A DNA stretch of 64,000 nucleotides from Tissierella sp. (GCF_031460495.1 NZ_JAVKTS010000006.1:96779-160778), one strand, 5' to 3'. Shown: positions 27,851-35,869, counted from the first letter of the stretch. Notes: generated by a model from the sequence alone, not told the origin. Numbers and translations: made by a program.

Positions 27851-27865
27851 TCTCTTACTCTCCCC

Positions 27866-28471
27866 CTAGATCTTATTAGTTTTTTTCACCTGATATCTTG
27901 GTAGTTCCTGTAATAGCTTGGATAAGATTATGGCTACAGTTGTAGATGTTATGGTTGCTATTATAGTTGGACCAATTATTTCAGTTGGATTTATTGCTCC
28001 TGCAGCTGACAGTATTGCCATGGTTGAAGCGGGTATTAGGGTAACGGATGAAGTATTTATGGCAAGAAATGTTACCATGGCATTAGTGGCTGTATCTTTT
28101 TTTCTATTTAGCTTCTGTAGTTCTTCCATAGCTTTTAACCCAAAGGGGGTAGCAGCATTGCCTAATCCTAGTACATTGGCAGAAATGTTCATTACCATAG
28201 CCCCCATGGCTGGATGATCAGGTGGCACATCTGGAAATAAGAAGACCATAACTGGTCTTAAGGCTCTTCCTATTCCTCTAATAAGGCCTGAGTCCTCAGC
28301 TATCTTCATAATTCCTAGCCATAGACCCATTACACCAACAAGCCCAATAGCAAGCTCAACAGCTGATTTAGCACTATCTATGGCTGCATTAGTTACTTGA
28401 TCTAAGTTCCCAGTTATAGCCCCTACTACAAATCCAATAATTATTAAAACTGCCCAAATAATATTAATCAT
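27866..28471 (-). CDS. spmA: Spore maturation protein A
   Basis: 201 residues from ATG 28471, which has GGGTGGTGAT upstream; a longer frame to 28510 starts in a repeat. A membrane protein of the Gate-domain family with AIDSAKSAVELAIGLVGVMGLWLGIMKIAEDSGL and MGAMVMNISANVLGLGNAATPFGLKAM, both typical of SpmA. First gene of spmA-spmB. Confidence 0.93.
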   Translation of the reverse strand: MINIIWAVLIIIGFVVGAITGNLDQVTNAAIDSAKSAVELAIGLVGVMGLWLGIMKIAEDSGLIRGIGRALRPVMVFLFPDVPPDHPAMGAMVMNISANVLGLGNAATPFGLKAMEELQKLNRKKDTATNAMVTFLAINTSSVTLIPASTMAILSAAGAINPTEIIGPTIIATITSTTVAIILSKLLQELPRYQVKKTNKI

Positions 28472-28491
28472 ATAATCACCACCCATAAAAG

Positions 28492-28545
28492 ATAGTGAAT
28501 AGCTATTCACTCTTCACTATTCACTCTTCACTATTCACTATTAAC
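28492..28545. repeat. TAGTGAATAG repeat tract
   Basis: Six overlapping half-repeats of TAGTGAATAG / CTATTCACT / CTTCACT in a row just upstream of spmA. Related tracts at 30076-30138, 30206-30225, 47962-47987 and 7468-7490. Confidence 0.7.
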
Positions 28546-28581
28546 TATATTCTCCTCCCCCTCCATATATTCAAAAAATAA

Positions 28582-28607
28582 TAAGAGCCAGGTTATCCTG
28601 ACTCTTA
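28582..28607 (-). terminator. Terminator after mgtE
   Basis: Stem TAAGAGYCAGG/CCTGACTCTTA with a 4-base loop; on the minus strand it is followed by TTATTTTTT. Confidence 0.85.
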
Positions 28608-28614
28608 GTGTTCT

Positions 28615-29958
28615 CTATATTCCCAGTAATGCTGTGGCTATTGTAAAGTATACAATCAAGCTTAAAGCATCTACTATTGTTGTAATCAGTGGTCCAGCCA
28701 TTATAGCTGGGTCTAATCTTAGTTTTTTTGCTAATATTGGTAGTATTCCCCCTACAAGTTTAGCCGATACTACCGTTATGACTATTGTAAGGGAAACCGT
28801 TGCAGATATTGGAAATCCAACTTTTTCAATTGTCATAAGTCTAACAAAATTTGTAGCTGAAAGTACCAATCCAACTATTAAACTTATCCTCAATTCTTTC
28901 CATAAAACCTTCAATCCATCACGGGTTGTAATGTCTCCCGTTGCTAATCCTCTTATTATCAAAGTAGAAGATTGATTGCCTGAATTTCCCCCAGTATCCA
29001 TTAGCATTGGAATAAATGTACTTAAAATGACTACAGATGTTAATACATCTTCAAATTTACCCATTATTCTTCCAGTAAATGTGGCAGAAATCATTAGTAT
29101 CAAAAGCCATGGTAGTCTATGTTTTGCTAAAGTTAGTACCTTGGTATCTAAATATGCCTCATCTGATGGGGACATTGCAGCCATTATCTGAAAGTCTTCT
29201 GTTGCTTCTTGTTCCATTACATCCATGATATCATCAACGGTAATTATTCCTATCAACCTTTGTTCTTTGTCTACTACTGGTAATGCTACAAATCCATATT
29301 TTTTAAATGTATCAGCTACAGTTTCTTGATCATCATGGGTATTTACATTTATTACTTCATCTTCCATAATATCGCCAATTATTTCATCTAGTTCTGAGAC
29401 AACCAAGGTTCTTAAGGATATAAAACCCTCTAATGTCCTCTTTCTATCCGTCACATAACAAGTGTATACTGTTTCTTTATTAAGCCCAGTTTTCTTTATA
29501 TGTGATAGGGCTTCCTTTACTGTCATATTTTTTCTTAACTCCACATATTCTATGGTGGTCAAGCTACCTGCTGAATCTGGTGGATATTTGAGGAATTGGT
29601 TTATCAACCTTCTTTCATCATCTTTAGAATAGGCAAGAACTTTGCTTACAATATTTGCTGGCATTTCTTCCAAAAGGTCTATCATATCATCAAAGAATAA
29701 TTCATCTATAATATATTCTAACTCTTTATCAGTAATGGAATTTACAATGCCTATTTGTTGTTCTATTGAAAAATGCGCAAATACCTCTACAGCTAAATCC
29801 TTAGGCAACATTCTAAATATTAGCAAAGTCATATGAGAATCCAATGAATCTAGTAGTTCCGCTATGTCTACTTCATTCATTTCTGATAGTTCTTTTTTAA
29901 TCTGAACATATTTTTTTTCTTTAATTAAATCTAGGATGGTTCTTTCATCCATGGTCAT
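28615..29958 (-). CDS. mgtE: Magnesium transporter MgtE
   Basis: 447 residues: an N-terminal MgtE_N domain (about 20-125), two CBS domains (about 135-255), which sense magnesium, and a five-helix membrane domain (about 280-447). The pore stretch LMDTGGNSGNQSSTLIIRGLATG is conserved. A plain intrinsic terminator follows. The leader carries a strong hairpin (29970-30000) but no recognisable M-box. The ATG is preceded by AGGAGGAATG. Confidence 0.95.
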   Translation of the reverse strand: MTMDERTILDLIKEKKYVQIKKELSEMNEVDIAELLDSLDSHMTLLIFRMLPKDLAVEVFAHFSIEQQIGIVNSITDKELEYIIDELFFDDMIDLLEEMPANIVSKVLAYSKDDERRLINQFLKYPPDSAGSLTTIEYVELRKNMTVKEALSHIKKTGLNKETVYTCYVTDRKRTLEGFISLRTLVVSELDEIIGDIMEDEVINVNTHDDQETVADTFKKYGFVALPVVDKEQRLIGIITVDDIMDVMEQEATEDFQIMAAMSPSDEAYLDTKVLTLAKHRLPWLLILMISATFTGRIMGKFEDVLTSVVILSTFIPMLMDTGGNSGNQSSTLIIRGLATGDITTRDGLKVLWKELRISLIVGLVLSATNFVRLMTIEKVGFPISATVSLTIVITVVSAKLVGGILPILAKKLRLDPAIMAGPLITTIVDALSLIVYFTIATALLGI

Positions 29959-29969
29959 TCCTCCTAATT

Positions 29970-30000
29970 AGAGAACCATGTATAATGAAAATGGTTCTCT
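29970..30000. other. Hairpin in the mgtE leader
   Basis: Arms AGAGAACCAT/ATGGTTCTCT with an 11-base loop. On the minus strand it stands directly before the mgtE ribosome site; on the plus strand it is followed by GTTTTTATTTT like a terminator. The leader further upstream contains a GGATTCGGGTCC segment. It may regulate mgtE or end plus-strand read-through. Confidence 0.5.
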
Positions 30001-30075
30001 GTTTTTATTTTGTATTTTGATATTACTGGGCAAAGGACCCGAATCCATTTTCATCACCAACCCTTTCTATATAGT

Positions 30076-30225
30076 GAATAAGTAATAGTTAAAAGTGAAT
30101 AAGTTAAAAGATTTAAAGACTTTAAACTGTTCACTGTTCTATTATACCACATTATATGCAACTCAATTAAAAAAGATAGGTCTCCCTATCTTTTTGTGTT
30201 TTAAACTATTCACTCTTCACTATTT
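30076..30225. repeat. TAGTGAATAG repeat tracts between mgtE and the selenoprotein gene
   Basis: AGTGAATAAGTAATAGTTAAAAGTGAATAAG-like units from 30076, GTTCACTGTTCT near 30129, and CTATTCACTCTTCACTATT at 30207-30225, which touches the selenoprotein stop codon. The tract brackets a terminator at 30170-30195. Confidence 0.6.
30170..30195 (-). terminator. Terminator after the selenoprotein gene
   Basis: Stem AAAAGATAGG/CCTATCTTTT with a 4-base loop and A/T runs on both sides, about 32 bp after the stop. Confidence 0.8.
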
Positions 30226-30226
30226 T

Positions 30227-30523
30227 TTAACATCCACCTATTGATCTATCCGGGATTACCGTGAATCCTCTTTTTAACCAATTATCACTATAATCTACTG
30301 TGAATTTTCCAAAGTCTTCCTCTAAGCCTTTTTCTAATAAAAATGTGAAGTCATCTACTTTAGATTGTGAATCCCCTTCTTTATGCTCATCCAGAGCTAG
30401 ACCAAATGATGGTCCACCTCAACCATAGCTAGCGATATATATCCTTAAAGGCTTATCAGTTTTTTTATTTTCAACAACTTTGATTAACTCTTCCTTAGCT
30501 TTTGGTGTTAAATCTATAACCAT
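30227..30523 (-). CDS. HesB-like selenoprotein (in-frame UGA = selenocysteine)
   Basis: 98 residues if the in-frame TGA at 30419-30421 is read as selenocysteine 35; the frame is clean on both sides. The residues around it are YGUGGPSFGLALDE, matching the HesB/IscA-like family in which the first conserved Cys of the CGGxxxxL motif is replaced by Sec; such HesB-like selenoproteins are an established family. The last two residues before the stop are Gly-Cys, so the C-terminal cysteine is kept. The ATG has AGGAGG 7 nt upstream. The stretch just after UGA can fold into a hairpin (below). Regulation: consensus promoter with an ATACCC-N5-GGGTAT operator shared with the glutaredoxin gene. The exact role (Fe-S carrier, redox) is not known. 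Confidence 0.88.
30399..30415 (-). other. Candidate SECIS hairpin
   Basis: Three bases downstream of the UGA, GGACCA pairs with UGGUCU around a UCAUU loop. The position fits a bacterial SECIS, but the loop is not a strict match to any one consensus. Confidence 0.5.
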
Positions 30524-30580
30524 ATTGTTACCTCCTATATTTATTTTTCTTAGATTTTTTATTATCTATTCTTACTATTT

Positions 30581-30609
30581 ATTATATACCCCATGAGGGT
30601 ATTTGTAAA
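30581..30609 (-). promoter_or_regulatory. Promoter and CsoR-type operator of the selenoprotein gene
   Basis: -35 TTTACA (30604-30609), 17-base spacer, -10 TATAAT (30581-30586). The spacer holds the palindrome ATACCC-N5-GGGTAT (30586-30602), the form bound by CsoR/CstR-family repressors. Same arrangement as the glutaredoxin gene at 31877-31905. Confidence 0.8.
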
Positions 30610-30691
30610 CAACAATATTAAATTTATCTATATATTTATTATCTATTATAGATTACCCCAATTAATCAATTTCTAAATTGTTAATATTTAA

Positions 30692-30755
30692 AAAAGATTC
30701 TTCACTGTGCTTAGAATGACAAATCTTGCCCTCTAATCAAAGTTAAGAATCTTTT
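30692..30755. terminator. Long inverted repeat, possible terminator after the holin-like gene
   Basis: Arms AAAAGATTCTT/AAGAATCTTTT with about 42 bases between them and T-runs at both ends, 80 bp after the holin-like stop. The rest of 30610-30837 is AT-rich with nothing else seen. Confidence 0.4.
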
Positions 30756-30837
30756 CCTTTTTTATTAATTTTCTTGTTTTCTATTTCTAATTTTACTGTG
30801 CTTCAATTACATAAATTTGTGATTTTACCTTAGGATG

Positions 30838-31227
30838 CTACATTGCTCTTCCTGGCATTACTGCGTCTACTACGCCTATTACCAGAGCACCAATTATAGC
30901 TCCCCAGATAGATATACCGAAACCAGGAACTATAAATTTGGTAACATAAAGAATGATTGCAGAAACAAGAAATCCCGCTATTCCTTTTCCAAAAGGGGAT
31001 GCATTTACTCCGGTAAATGTTTGGACTAAATGATCCAATACACCAATCACTACAGATGCTAGCAATAAACTCCATATACCATTAATAGTAAATCCTGGAG
31101 TAAAATATGCTGCTATGGCTACTACTATTGCAGTCACCAATACTCTAATAAGCAAATGGCCAATACTAAAATCATTATCTCTATCCCTATCTCTATGATC
31201 CTCTCTGTTTCTTTCGTTATTATCCAT
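30838..31227 (-). CDS. Phage holin family 4 (four-helix) membrane protein
   Basis: 129 residues from ATG 31227 (GGAGGTGAAGTA upstream). An Arg/Asp-rich N-terminus (NNERNREDHRDRDRDND) is followed by four membrane segments (about 25-120). Stretches such as NGIWSLLLASVVIGVLDHLVQ and SIWGAIIGALVIGVVDAVMPG are typical of the chromosomal 'mycobacterial-type holin' family (YvlD-like), which is mostly not phage-derived. No phage genes are nearby; function unknown. Confidence 0.8.
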   Translation of the reverse strand: MDNNERNREDHRDRDRDNDFSIGHLLIRVLVTAIVVAIAAYFTPGFTINGIWSLLLASVVIGVLDHLVQTFTGVNASPFGKGIAGFLVSAIILYVTKFIVPGFGISIWGAIIGALVIGVVDAVMPGRAM

Positions 31228-31385
31228 TACTTCACCTCCTAATATAATAATCTCCATTCAGTTTAGTTTTTATACAATTAATTATTAAATATTTTTTATA
31301 TTTACAGAAATAAATATAAATATACTGGAAAGAATATAAAAGATATGCTACTATATTAGTAAGAATTAAAAAGGAGGTCAGAAAT

Positions 31386-31571
31386 ATGGAAATCACTAAA
31401 GATGTATTGATAGGTGAATTAATTAGAAAAAAACCTGAAGCTATAGAAGTTCTTATGTCATTTGGTATGGGCTGTGTTGGATGTCCATCAAGTCAAATGG
31501 AAAGCTTAGAAGAAGCTGCTATGGTACATGGTTTAGATTTAAATAAATTAATGATTGCATTAAATTCATAG
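31386..31571 (+). CDS. DUF1858 redox-disulfide domain protein
   Basis: A 61-residue stand-alone DUF1858 domain. The pair C30-V-G-C33 in GMGCVGCPSS is the conserved disulfide. The family is often linked to hybrid-cluster or sulfur redox proteins. ATG with AAAGGAGGT upstream. It is convergent with the glutaredoxin gene and shares a terminator with it. A thiol redox function is inference from the motif. Confidence 0.88.
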   Translation: MEITKDVLIGELIRKKPEAIEVLMSFGMGCVGCPSSQMESLEEAAMVHGLDLNKLMIALNS

Positions 31572-31581
31572 TTAAAAAATA

Positions 31582-31605
31582 AAAGAGCTTATTTCTAAGC
31601 TCTTT
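31582..31605. terminator. Shared bidirectional terminator
   Basis: Perfect stem AAAGAGCTTA/TAAGCTCTTT with a 4-base loop and T-runs on both strands, between the DUF1858 gene and the convergent glutaredoxin gene. Confidence 0.9.
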
Positions 31606-31611
31606 TTTTGT

Positions 31612-31845
31612 TTATTCTTTTCCTACTAAAGTATCTATTTTTTCTCTGTCAAATCCTACTATTTCTTCACCATCTATTACAAGTACTGGAACACCCATAT
31701 GACCCATAGCCATTAGTTCTTTTCTTGCTTCCTTATCCGTTTGGACATTTTTTTCTGTAAATTCTATCCCTTTTTCATTTAAATAATCTTTAGCAGAAAT
31801 ACAATAGGGACAAGTGTTACTTGTATATACGATTACATTAGCCAT
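31612..31845 (-). CDS. Glutaredoxin family protein
   Basis: 77 residues with the active site C12-P-Y-C15 near the N-terminus, the cis-Pro motif [15 protein letters not shown], and a short C-terminal helix; it is NrdH/Grx-like and has normal length. The ATG has AGGAGG upstream. Its promoter carries an ATACCC-N5-GGGTAT operator identical in form to that of the HesB selenoprotein, so both are probably controlled together by a CsoR/CstR-type sensor of copper or persulfide. Confidence 0.9.
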   Translation of the reverse strand: MANVIVYTSNTCPYCISAKDYLNEKGIEFTEKNVQTDKEARKELMAMGHMGVPVLVIDGEEIVGFDREKIDTLVGKE

Positions 31846-31876
31846 TCTAATTCCTCCTTCAATATGCTTTAAATCA

Positions 31877-31905
31877 ATTATACCCTATAGGGGTATAATT
31901 GTCAA
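31877..31905 (-). promoter_or_regulatory. Promoter and CsoR-type operator of the glutaredoxin gene
   Basis: TTGACA (31900-31905), 17-base spacer, TATAAT (31877-31882): a perfect sigma-A promoter. The palindrome ATACCC-N5-GGGTAT (31880-31896) fills the spacer, so a bound protein would block the polymerase. Confidence 0.85.
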
Positions 31906-32031
31906 TAGCTTTATATTTTTTATTTTACCCATAGTTTTTTGAAATAATCATTGATTTTACTTGTTTTTCCAATTTGACAATTATATTTTTTAGTAATATA
32001 ATATTAATATAAACTAATGAGGATGAAAAAT

Positions 32032-32298
32032 ATGATAAAAAATTATATGGAATTAATTGTGGATGAAATCTACAGCGAAATAAGAAGTCTCTACCACAAC
32101 TGTGATATGAATAAATGTGAACATGATATTAAATCAATTGCCTTAACTAATTTACCACCAGTTTATTTCAAAAATGATATAACTGAAGGAGAAAAAATGG
32201 CTTTCCTATTAGAACGGCAAAGAAGAATCACAGTTTTAGCCAAGGTTGCTGAAGCGGCAGATTCTGTATGTGCAAACTGTAATATAATCAAAAAATAA
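32032..32298 (+). CDS. Late competence protein ComFB family
   Basis: 88 residues from ATG 32032, with GAGG 9 nt before it (two ATGs slightly upstream lack spacing). The ComFB pattern is clear: IKNYMELIVDEIY, then a Cys pair in HNCDMNKC, IKSIALTNLPPVYF, and a C-terminal CANCN pair, so probably a four-Cys zinc site. ComFB proteins occur in non-competent Clostridia too, and some bind cyclic di-GMP. It precedes a hairpin terminator and is transcribed alone. Confidence 0.85.
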   Translation: MIKNYMELIVDEIYSEIRSLYHNCDMNKCEHDIKSIALTNLPPVYFKNDITEGEKMAFLLERQRRITVLAKVAEAADSVCANCNIIKK

Positions 32299-32335
32299 AC
32301 GCGAAAATCTTTATAATTAGAAGGTCTTCGCGTTT
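32298..32335 (+). terminator. Terminator after the comFB-like gene
   Basis: Arms AAACGCGAA/TTCGCGTTT around a 20-base loop immediately after the stop, with a short T-rich tail. Confidence 0.65.
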
Positions 32336-32346
32336 AATTATGTTTT

Positions 32347-33594
32347 TTAATCCATAGGTATCATAGGAATTGGATTATCTACTGGCTTTCCTGTAATTGG
32401 ATCTATGTAAATTATCCAATAACCTTCTGTATTTACTCCTGGATACCATGTATTGAATCCACTAGCTCCACTGTAGGGATGTTCATCGCTTGAAAACTTA
32501 CCAGGCACTCCATATACAAAATATTTTACCATTTCCCCTTCATTATATAATCCAAATAAATAATGTTGATATTTGTTCACAAGTTGATTACATGTAACTA
32601 CATTATCCATATATAGGGCTTTATTATTGCCTCCAGAAATGTATGAGAAATATGGAAGAAAAGATCTATATTCATTTTCTTTGTCTAATTCAACAATCCA
32701 CCAATTATATCCTTTTAAATTATGATTAAATGGATCAATGTAAGGAAAAAATCTTAGAATACTTAGTACATAGCTAGTTGTTTGATTTTTTTGGTTTAAC
32801 TTTCTCATATAATCTAAAGTCTTGTAATCAGGTTCCATAGATTCTTCTTCAAAATCCAATGGATCAATTTCATTTCCTTCATATAATTGTTCTGGAGTAT
32901 ATTCTTGAGCTGTTATTTCTTCAACAATTTCTTCTACAATAGCTTCCTCAACGGCAATATCTTCTCGAATTTCTTCAACTATGTTTTCAACAATAATTTC
33001 CTCAATTTCTTCAACAATTGGTTCTTGAGCAACTATTTCTATTGTTTCTTCTAAAGTCTCTGTTGATACTTCTTCATATGGAATGGAATATTCCACAGGT
33101 ATAGACTCTCCATTTGCCACTGGTTCAAGAGCTGGTATATCATACATTGGGTCATAGGCCTGCTCCAAGATAGGAACTTGACTTATTTCTGTGTTCAATG
33201 ATTCCATGTACCTTTCAATTACACCATTTTCCTTGTCTATATATCCTCCTAATAGGATATCCTTATCTTTCATTACTAGGATACCTACTATTTTTTCCAT
33301 GGAGAATCCTTTTGATTCTAGGTCTCTTTGTATAAATACAAATTCTCCTCTTCCTTTCCCAATGTCATCTGTAAATATCTTGCCCAGTTCTAGAATTGAA
33401 TTGGATTTATCCTTAGTGATAAATCCTACATTATAACAGTCCTCTATTCCTGCGTTCTCAACACTTACTGTAAGAATTCCCCTAAGTCCTCTGATTTCTA
33501 GTTTACCATGGCCCTTTGGGTTTGATCCAGTTATTGTAGCGAAATCTTTCTTTAGTATAATAAATTTTCTAGTATATGATAATGTTGTCGCCAT
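32347..33594 (-). CDS. Conserved hypothetical protein of Clostridia
   Basis: 415 residues, soluble, no signal peptide. Residues about 1-125 form a compact N-terminal domain (KFIILKKDF, LGGYIDKENG). Residues 150-265 are very Glu/Ile/Val-rich with repeated VEEI and EEIVE units, a low-complexity acidic linker. Residues about 285-415 form a conserved C-terminal domain with many aromatic residues (WWIVELD, YLFGLYNEGEMVKYFVYGVPG, YPGVNTEGYWIIYIDP). The layout (globular, acidic linker, globular) suggests a scaffold or spore-related protein. It lies next to rsmA, in the place where B. subtilis has yabG, but it is not YabG. Function unknown. Confidence 0.8.
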   Translation of the reverse strand: MATTLSYTRKFIILKKDFATITGSNPKGHGKLEIRGLRGILTVSVENAGIEDCYNVGFITKDKSNSILELGKIFTDDIGKGRGEFVFIQRDLESKGFSMEKIVGILVMKDKDILLGGYIDKENGVIERYMESLNTEISQVPILEQAYDPMYDIPALEPVANGESIPVEYSIPYEEVSTETLEETIEIVAQEPIVEEIEEIIVENIVEEIREDIAVEEAIVEEIVEEITAQEYTPEQLYEGNEIDPLDFEEESMEPDYKTLDYMRKLNQKNQTTSYVLSILRFFPYIDPFNHNLKGYNWWIVELDKENEYRSFLPYFSYISGGNNKALYMDNVVTCNQLVNKYQHYLFGLYNEGEMVKYFVYGVPGKFSSDEHPYSGASGFNTWYPGVNTEGYWIIYIDPITGKPVDNPIPMIPMD

Positions 33595-33624
33595 AATCTT
33601 ACCCCCTTTTTACACTTTATTTAA

Positions 33625-34503
33625 TTATATGTCTAATGGGGGCAAAGATTTACTTATCTTTATAAAATCTTCTACAGATAAATTTTCAGCTCTTTCCTCT
33701 AATCTTATATTTGATACTTCTAGGGCATCTTTTATAATTTCTTTTTCAATATTAAATCCATAGGATGATAGGGCATTAATTATGGTTTTTCTTCGCTTTG
33801 AGAAAGCAGCCTTGACTACTTTGAAGAATTTATCTCTATCTATCTCTGGTAATTCTTTCTTTAGAGTAAGTTTTATTACGGCAGAATCTATTTTAGGTTG
33901 TGGCATAAATACGGTTTTTGGTACCTTTACAACGATTTCAGGATTACTATAGAAGTTAACAAATATGGATAGAGATCCATATTCCTTTCCACCAGGACCA
34001 GAAGCCATTCTCTCAGCCACTTCTTTTTGTACCATTACTATTATGGATTCTAGATTCAAATTATCCTCTATTAACTTTGCAATTATTGGAGTGGTTACAT
34101 AATATGGTAAATTGGCCACAACCTTCACTGGACCATTATCTAATTTTTCCTCGATTAATTTTCCTATATCTATTTTTAATATATCTCCGTGAACTATTTC
34201 CACATTATGATATTTTCCAAGGGTCTCATCTAATACTGGCAACAAAGTATTATCTAACTCAACTGCTACAACTTTTTTTGCCCTTAATGCTAGTTCTTCT
34301 GTCAAAGTACCCATACCAGGACCTATCTCTAGAACATAGTCATTTGAAGTAATATTACCTTCACTAACTATTTTCCTCACAATATTTCCATCTATTAGAA
34401 AATTTTGTCCTAGACTTTTGGAGAACTTAAAGCCATGTCTTTCTAGAACTTCTTTCACACGAGATGGTGAATATAGCCTTTTATCTTCCATTTTGATTTT
34501 CAA
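33625..34503 (-). CDS. rsmA: 16S rRNA dimethyladenosine transferase RsmA (KsgA)
   Basis: Dimethylates A1518 and A1519 of 16S rRNA. 292 residues. SAM motif VLEIGPGMGTLTEEL at about 53-67; catalytic motif NLPYYVTTPI at about 131-140. The C-terminal helical domain FSKRRKTIINALSSYG is typical. It overlaps the upstream rnmV by 23 bp and is followed by the Glu-rich protein gene. Order tatD-rnmV-rsmA is conserved in Firmicutes. Confidence 0.96.
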   Translation of the reverse strand: MKIKMEDKRLYSPSRVKEVLERHGFKFSKSLGQNFLIDGNIVRKIVSEGNITSNDYVLEIGPGMGTLTEELALRAKKVVAVELDNTLLPVLDETLGKYHNVEIVHGDILKIDIGKLIEEKLDNGPVKVVANLPYYVTTPIIAKLIEDNLNLESIIVMVQKEVAERMASGPGGKEYGSLSIFVNFYSNPEIVVKVPKTVFMPQPKIDSAVIKLTLKKELPEIDRDKFFKVVKAAFSKRRKTIINALSSYGFNIEKEIIKDALEVSNIRLEERAENLSVEDFIKISKSLPPLDI

Positions 34504-35029
34504 CCCTTTCTAAAGCCTTTTCAAATTCTTCCCTTGTTATTCCAAAATTATTTAATCTGTTTAGGAATTGCTTAGAATTTGAATATCCAATTCCTAGAAT
34601 ATCCCCTATTTTTTCTCTCTTTTCAGCTGCATTTGATCCACCAGCTAATCCTAGACTTATGATTTCTTCCTTTGTGAACTCAAAAGTTTTGTCTATAGTA
34701 ACAGGTCTAGCTTTTGAAATGGCTTCAATTATATCTTCCTTTGTGGCATTCTCTACCCCAATATCTCCCTTTTTCAAAGCTTTTCCTTGAGGTAGAAAGG
34801 CATGCTTGCAAATCTTAAGATGCTTAGATAAATCCTTTCTAATTTGCTCTCCAGCATAATCAGGATCTGTAAGAATAATGACCCCTCGCCTCTCAGATAA
34901 ATTTATCAAGGTCTTAATAAATTCCTTTTTATATCCAAATCCCCCTGTTGCAATAACTTCAGCATCTAATGCAGCTTTTACAGCAGTAATATCATCTCTA
35001 CCTTCTACTACAATTACTTCCTTTATCAA
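34481..35029 (-). CDS. rnmV: Ribonuclease M5
   Basis: TOPRIM-domain nuclease that matures 5S rRNA. 182 residues from TTG 35029, preceded by AGAGGGG; the longer frame to 35089 starts inside a GGGACA repeat. The TOPRIM motif IVVEGRDD and the metal site LTDPDYAGEQIR are visible; the C-terminal DUF4093 region (NRLNNFGITREEFEKAL) is complete. It overlaps rsmA by 23 bp. Confidence 0.94.
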   Translation of the reverse strand: MIKEVIVVEGRDDITAVKAALDAEVIATGGFGYKKEFIKTLINLSERRGVIILTDPDYAGEQIRKDLSKHLKICKHAFLPQGKALKKGDIGVENATKEDIIEAISKARPVTIDKTFEFTKEEIISLGLAGGSNAAEKREKIGDILGIGYSNSKQFLNRLNNFGITREEFEKALERVENQNGR

Positions 35030-35045
35030 AATAACAACCCCTCTT

Positions 35046-35102
35046 GGGGACAGAGGGACAGGAATTGTGTCCCATTTTATGGGACGCAACTCCTGTTGTC
35101 CC
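35046..35102. repeat. GGGACA repeat, inverted pair (copy 7)
   Basis: Two opposed copies (GGGGACAGAGGGACAGG and GGGACGCAACTCCTG) between tatD and rnmV; the right end touches the tatD stop codon. Confidence 0.7.
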
Positions 35103-35869
35103 TAAATAATCCCAAATAATTTTTTAGTGTTTCTATTAGTTGCTTCTCCTAGTTCTTCAATAGTTATTCCTCTTATTTCTGCTATGGTTTCTGCCACATA
35201 TTTTACAAATATAGGCTCATTTCTTTTCCCTCTATATGGAACAGGTGTAAGATAAGGGCAGTCTGTTTCTATGAGTAATTTATCCAAGGGGACTGCTTTT
35301 GCAACTTCTTTGGCTACCTTTGCATTGTTAAATGTAACAGGCCCTCCTAATGATATATAAAACCCTAACTTTATATATTCTAAAGCCATTTCTACACTAC
35401 CAGAATAGCAGTGCAACACTCCTCTTAAGCTTCCATCTTGGGCTTCTTTTAGTATGTCAAAAGTCTCCTGATTTGCCTCTCTAGTATGAATAACTACCGG
35501 CAAGTCTACTTCCTTTGCTAACTTTAGTTGCTCTTTAAACCATTTCCTTTGTACATCTCTCGGGGAATTATCATAATGGAAATCAAGGCCTATCTCCCCA
35601 ATGGCAACTACTTTCTCTCTTTTTGCAAAGGATTTTAATATTTCTATAGTAGAGTAATCCATTTCCTTTGCAGAATGAGGATGAACTCCTATTGCTGCAT
35701 AAATATTGTCATATTTTTCAGCCAAAGATACAGAGGCAATGCTAGTCTGTAGATCAGCTCCAATATTTATCACTAATTCTACTCCATTACCCTTTAAGTT
35801 TTTAATTATCATTTCCCTGTCATTATCAAATCTTCTATCATCAAGATGTGCATGGCTATCTATAATCAT
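35102..35869 (-). CDS. tatD: TatD family 3'-5' nuclease
   Basis: Metal-dependent hydrolase (YabD of Bacillus). 255 residues, normal length. Metal motifs: N-terminal DSHAHLDD, the Glu in AIGEIGLDFHYD (about 92), His in VIHTREAN (about 128) and the C-terminal IETDCPYLTP (about 203). It lies 15 bp downstream of metG, as in Bacillus. Confidence 0.95.
   Translation of the reverse strand: MIIDSHAHLDDRRFDNDREMIIKNLKGNGVELVINIGADLQTSIASVSLAEKYDNIYAAIGVHPHSAKEMDYSTIEILKSFAKREKVVAIGEIGLDFHYDNSPRDVQRKWFKEQLKLAKEVDLPVVIHTREANQETFDILKEAQDGSLRGVLHCYSGSVEMALEYIKLGFYISLGGPVTFNNAKVAKEVAKAVPLDKLLIETDCPYLTPVPYRGKRNEPIFVKYVAETIAEIRGITIEELGEATNRNTKKLFGII

Noticed and set aside
28492..28545. CRISPR array
   Set aside because: The repeat units are short, overlapping and lack regular spacers; no cas genes are present.
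29959..30240. M-box magnesium riboswitch for mgtE
   Set aside because: None of the conserved M-box blocks could be found in the leader.
30227..30418. Reading the HesB gene as a pseudogene stopped by TGA
   Set aside because: The frame on both sides keeps all family residues, and the TGA replaces exactly the conserved Cys known to be Sec in this family.
30838..31227. Prophage remnant suggested by the holin-like gene
   Set aside because: No other phage gene is nearby and this family is common on chromosomes.
35030..35089. Longer N-terminus of RNase M5
   Set aside because: Made of GGGACA repeat sequence; TTG 35029 has the ribosome site and matches the family start.
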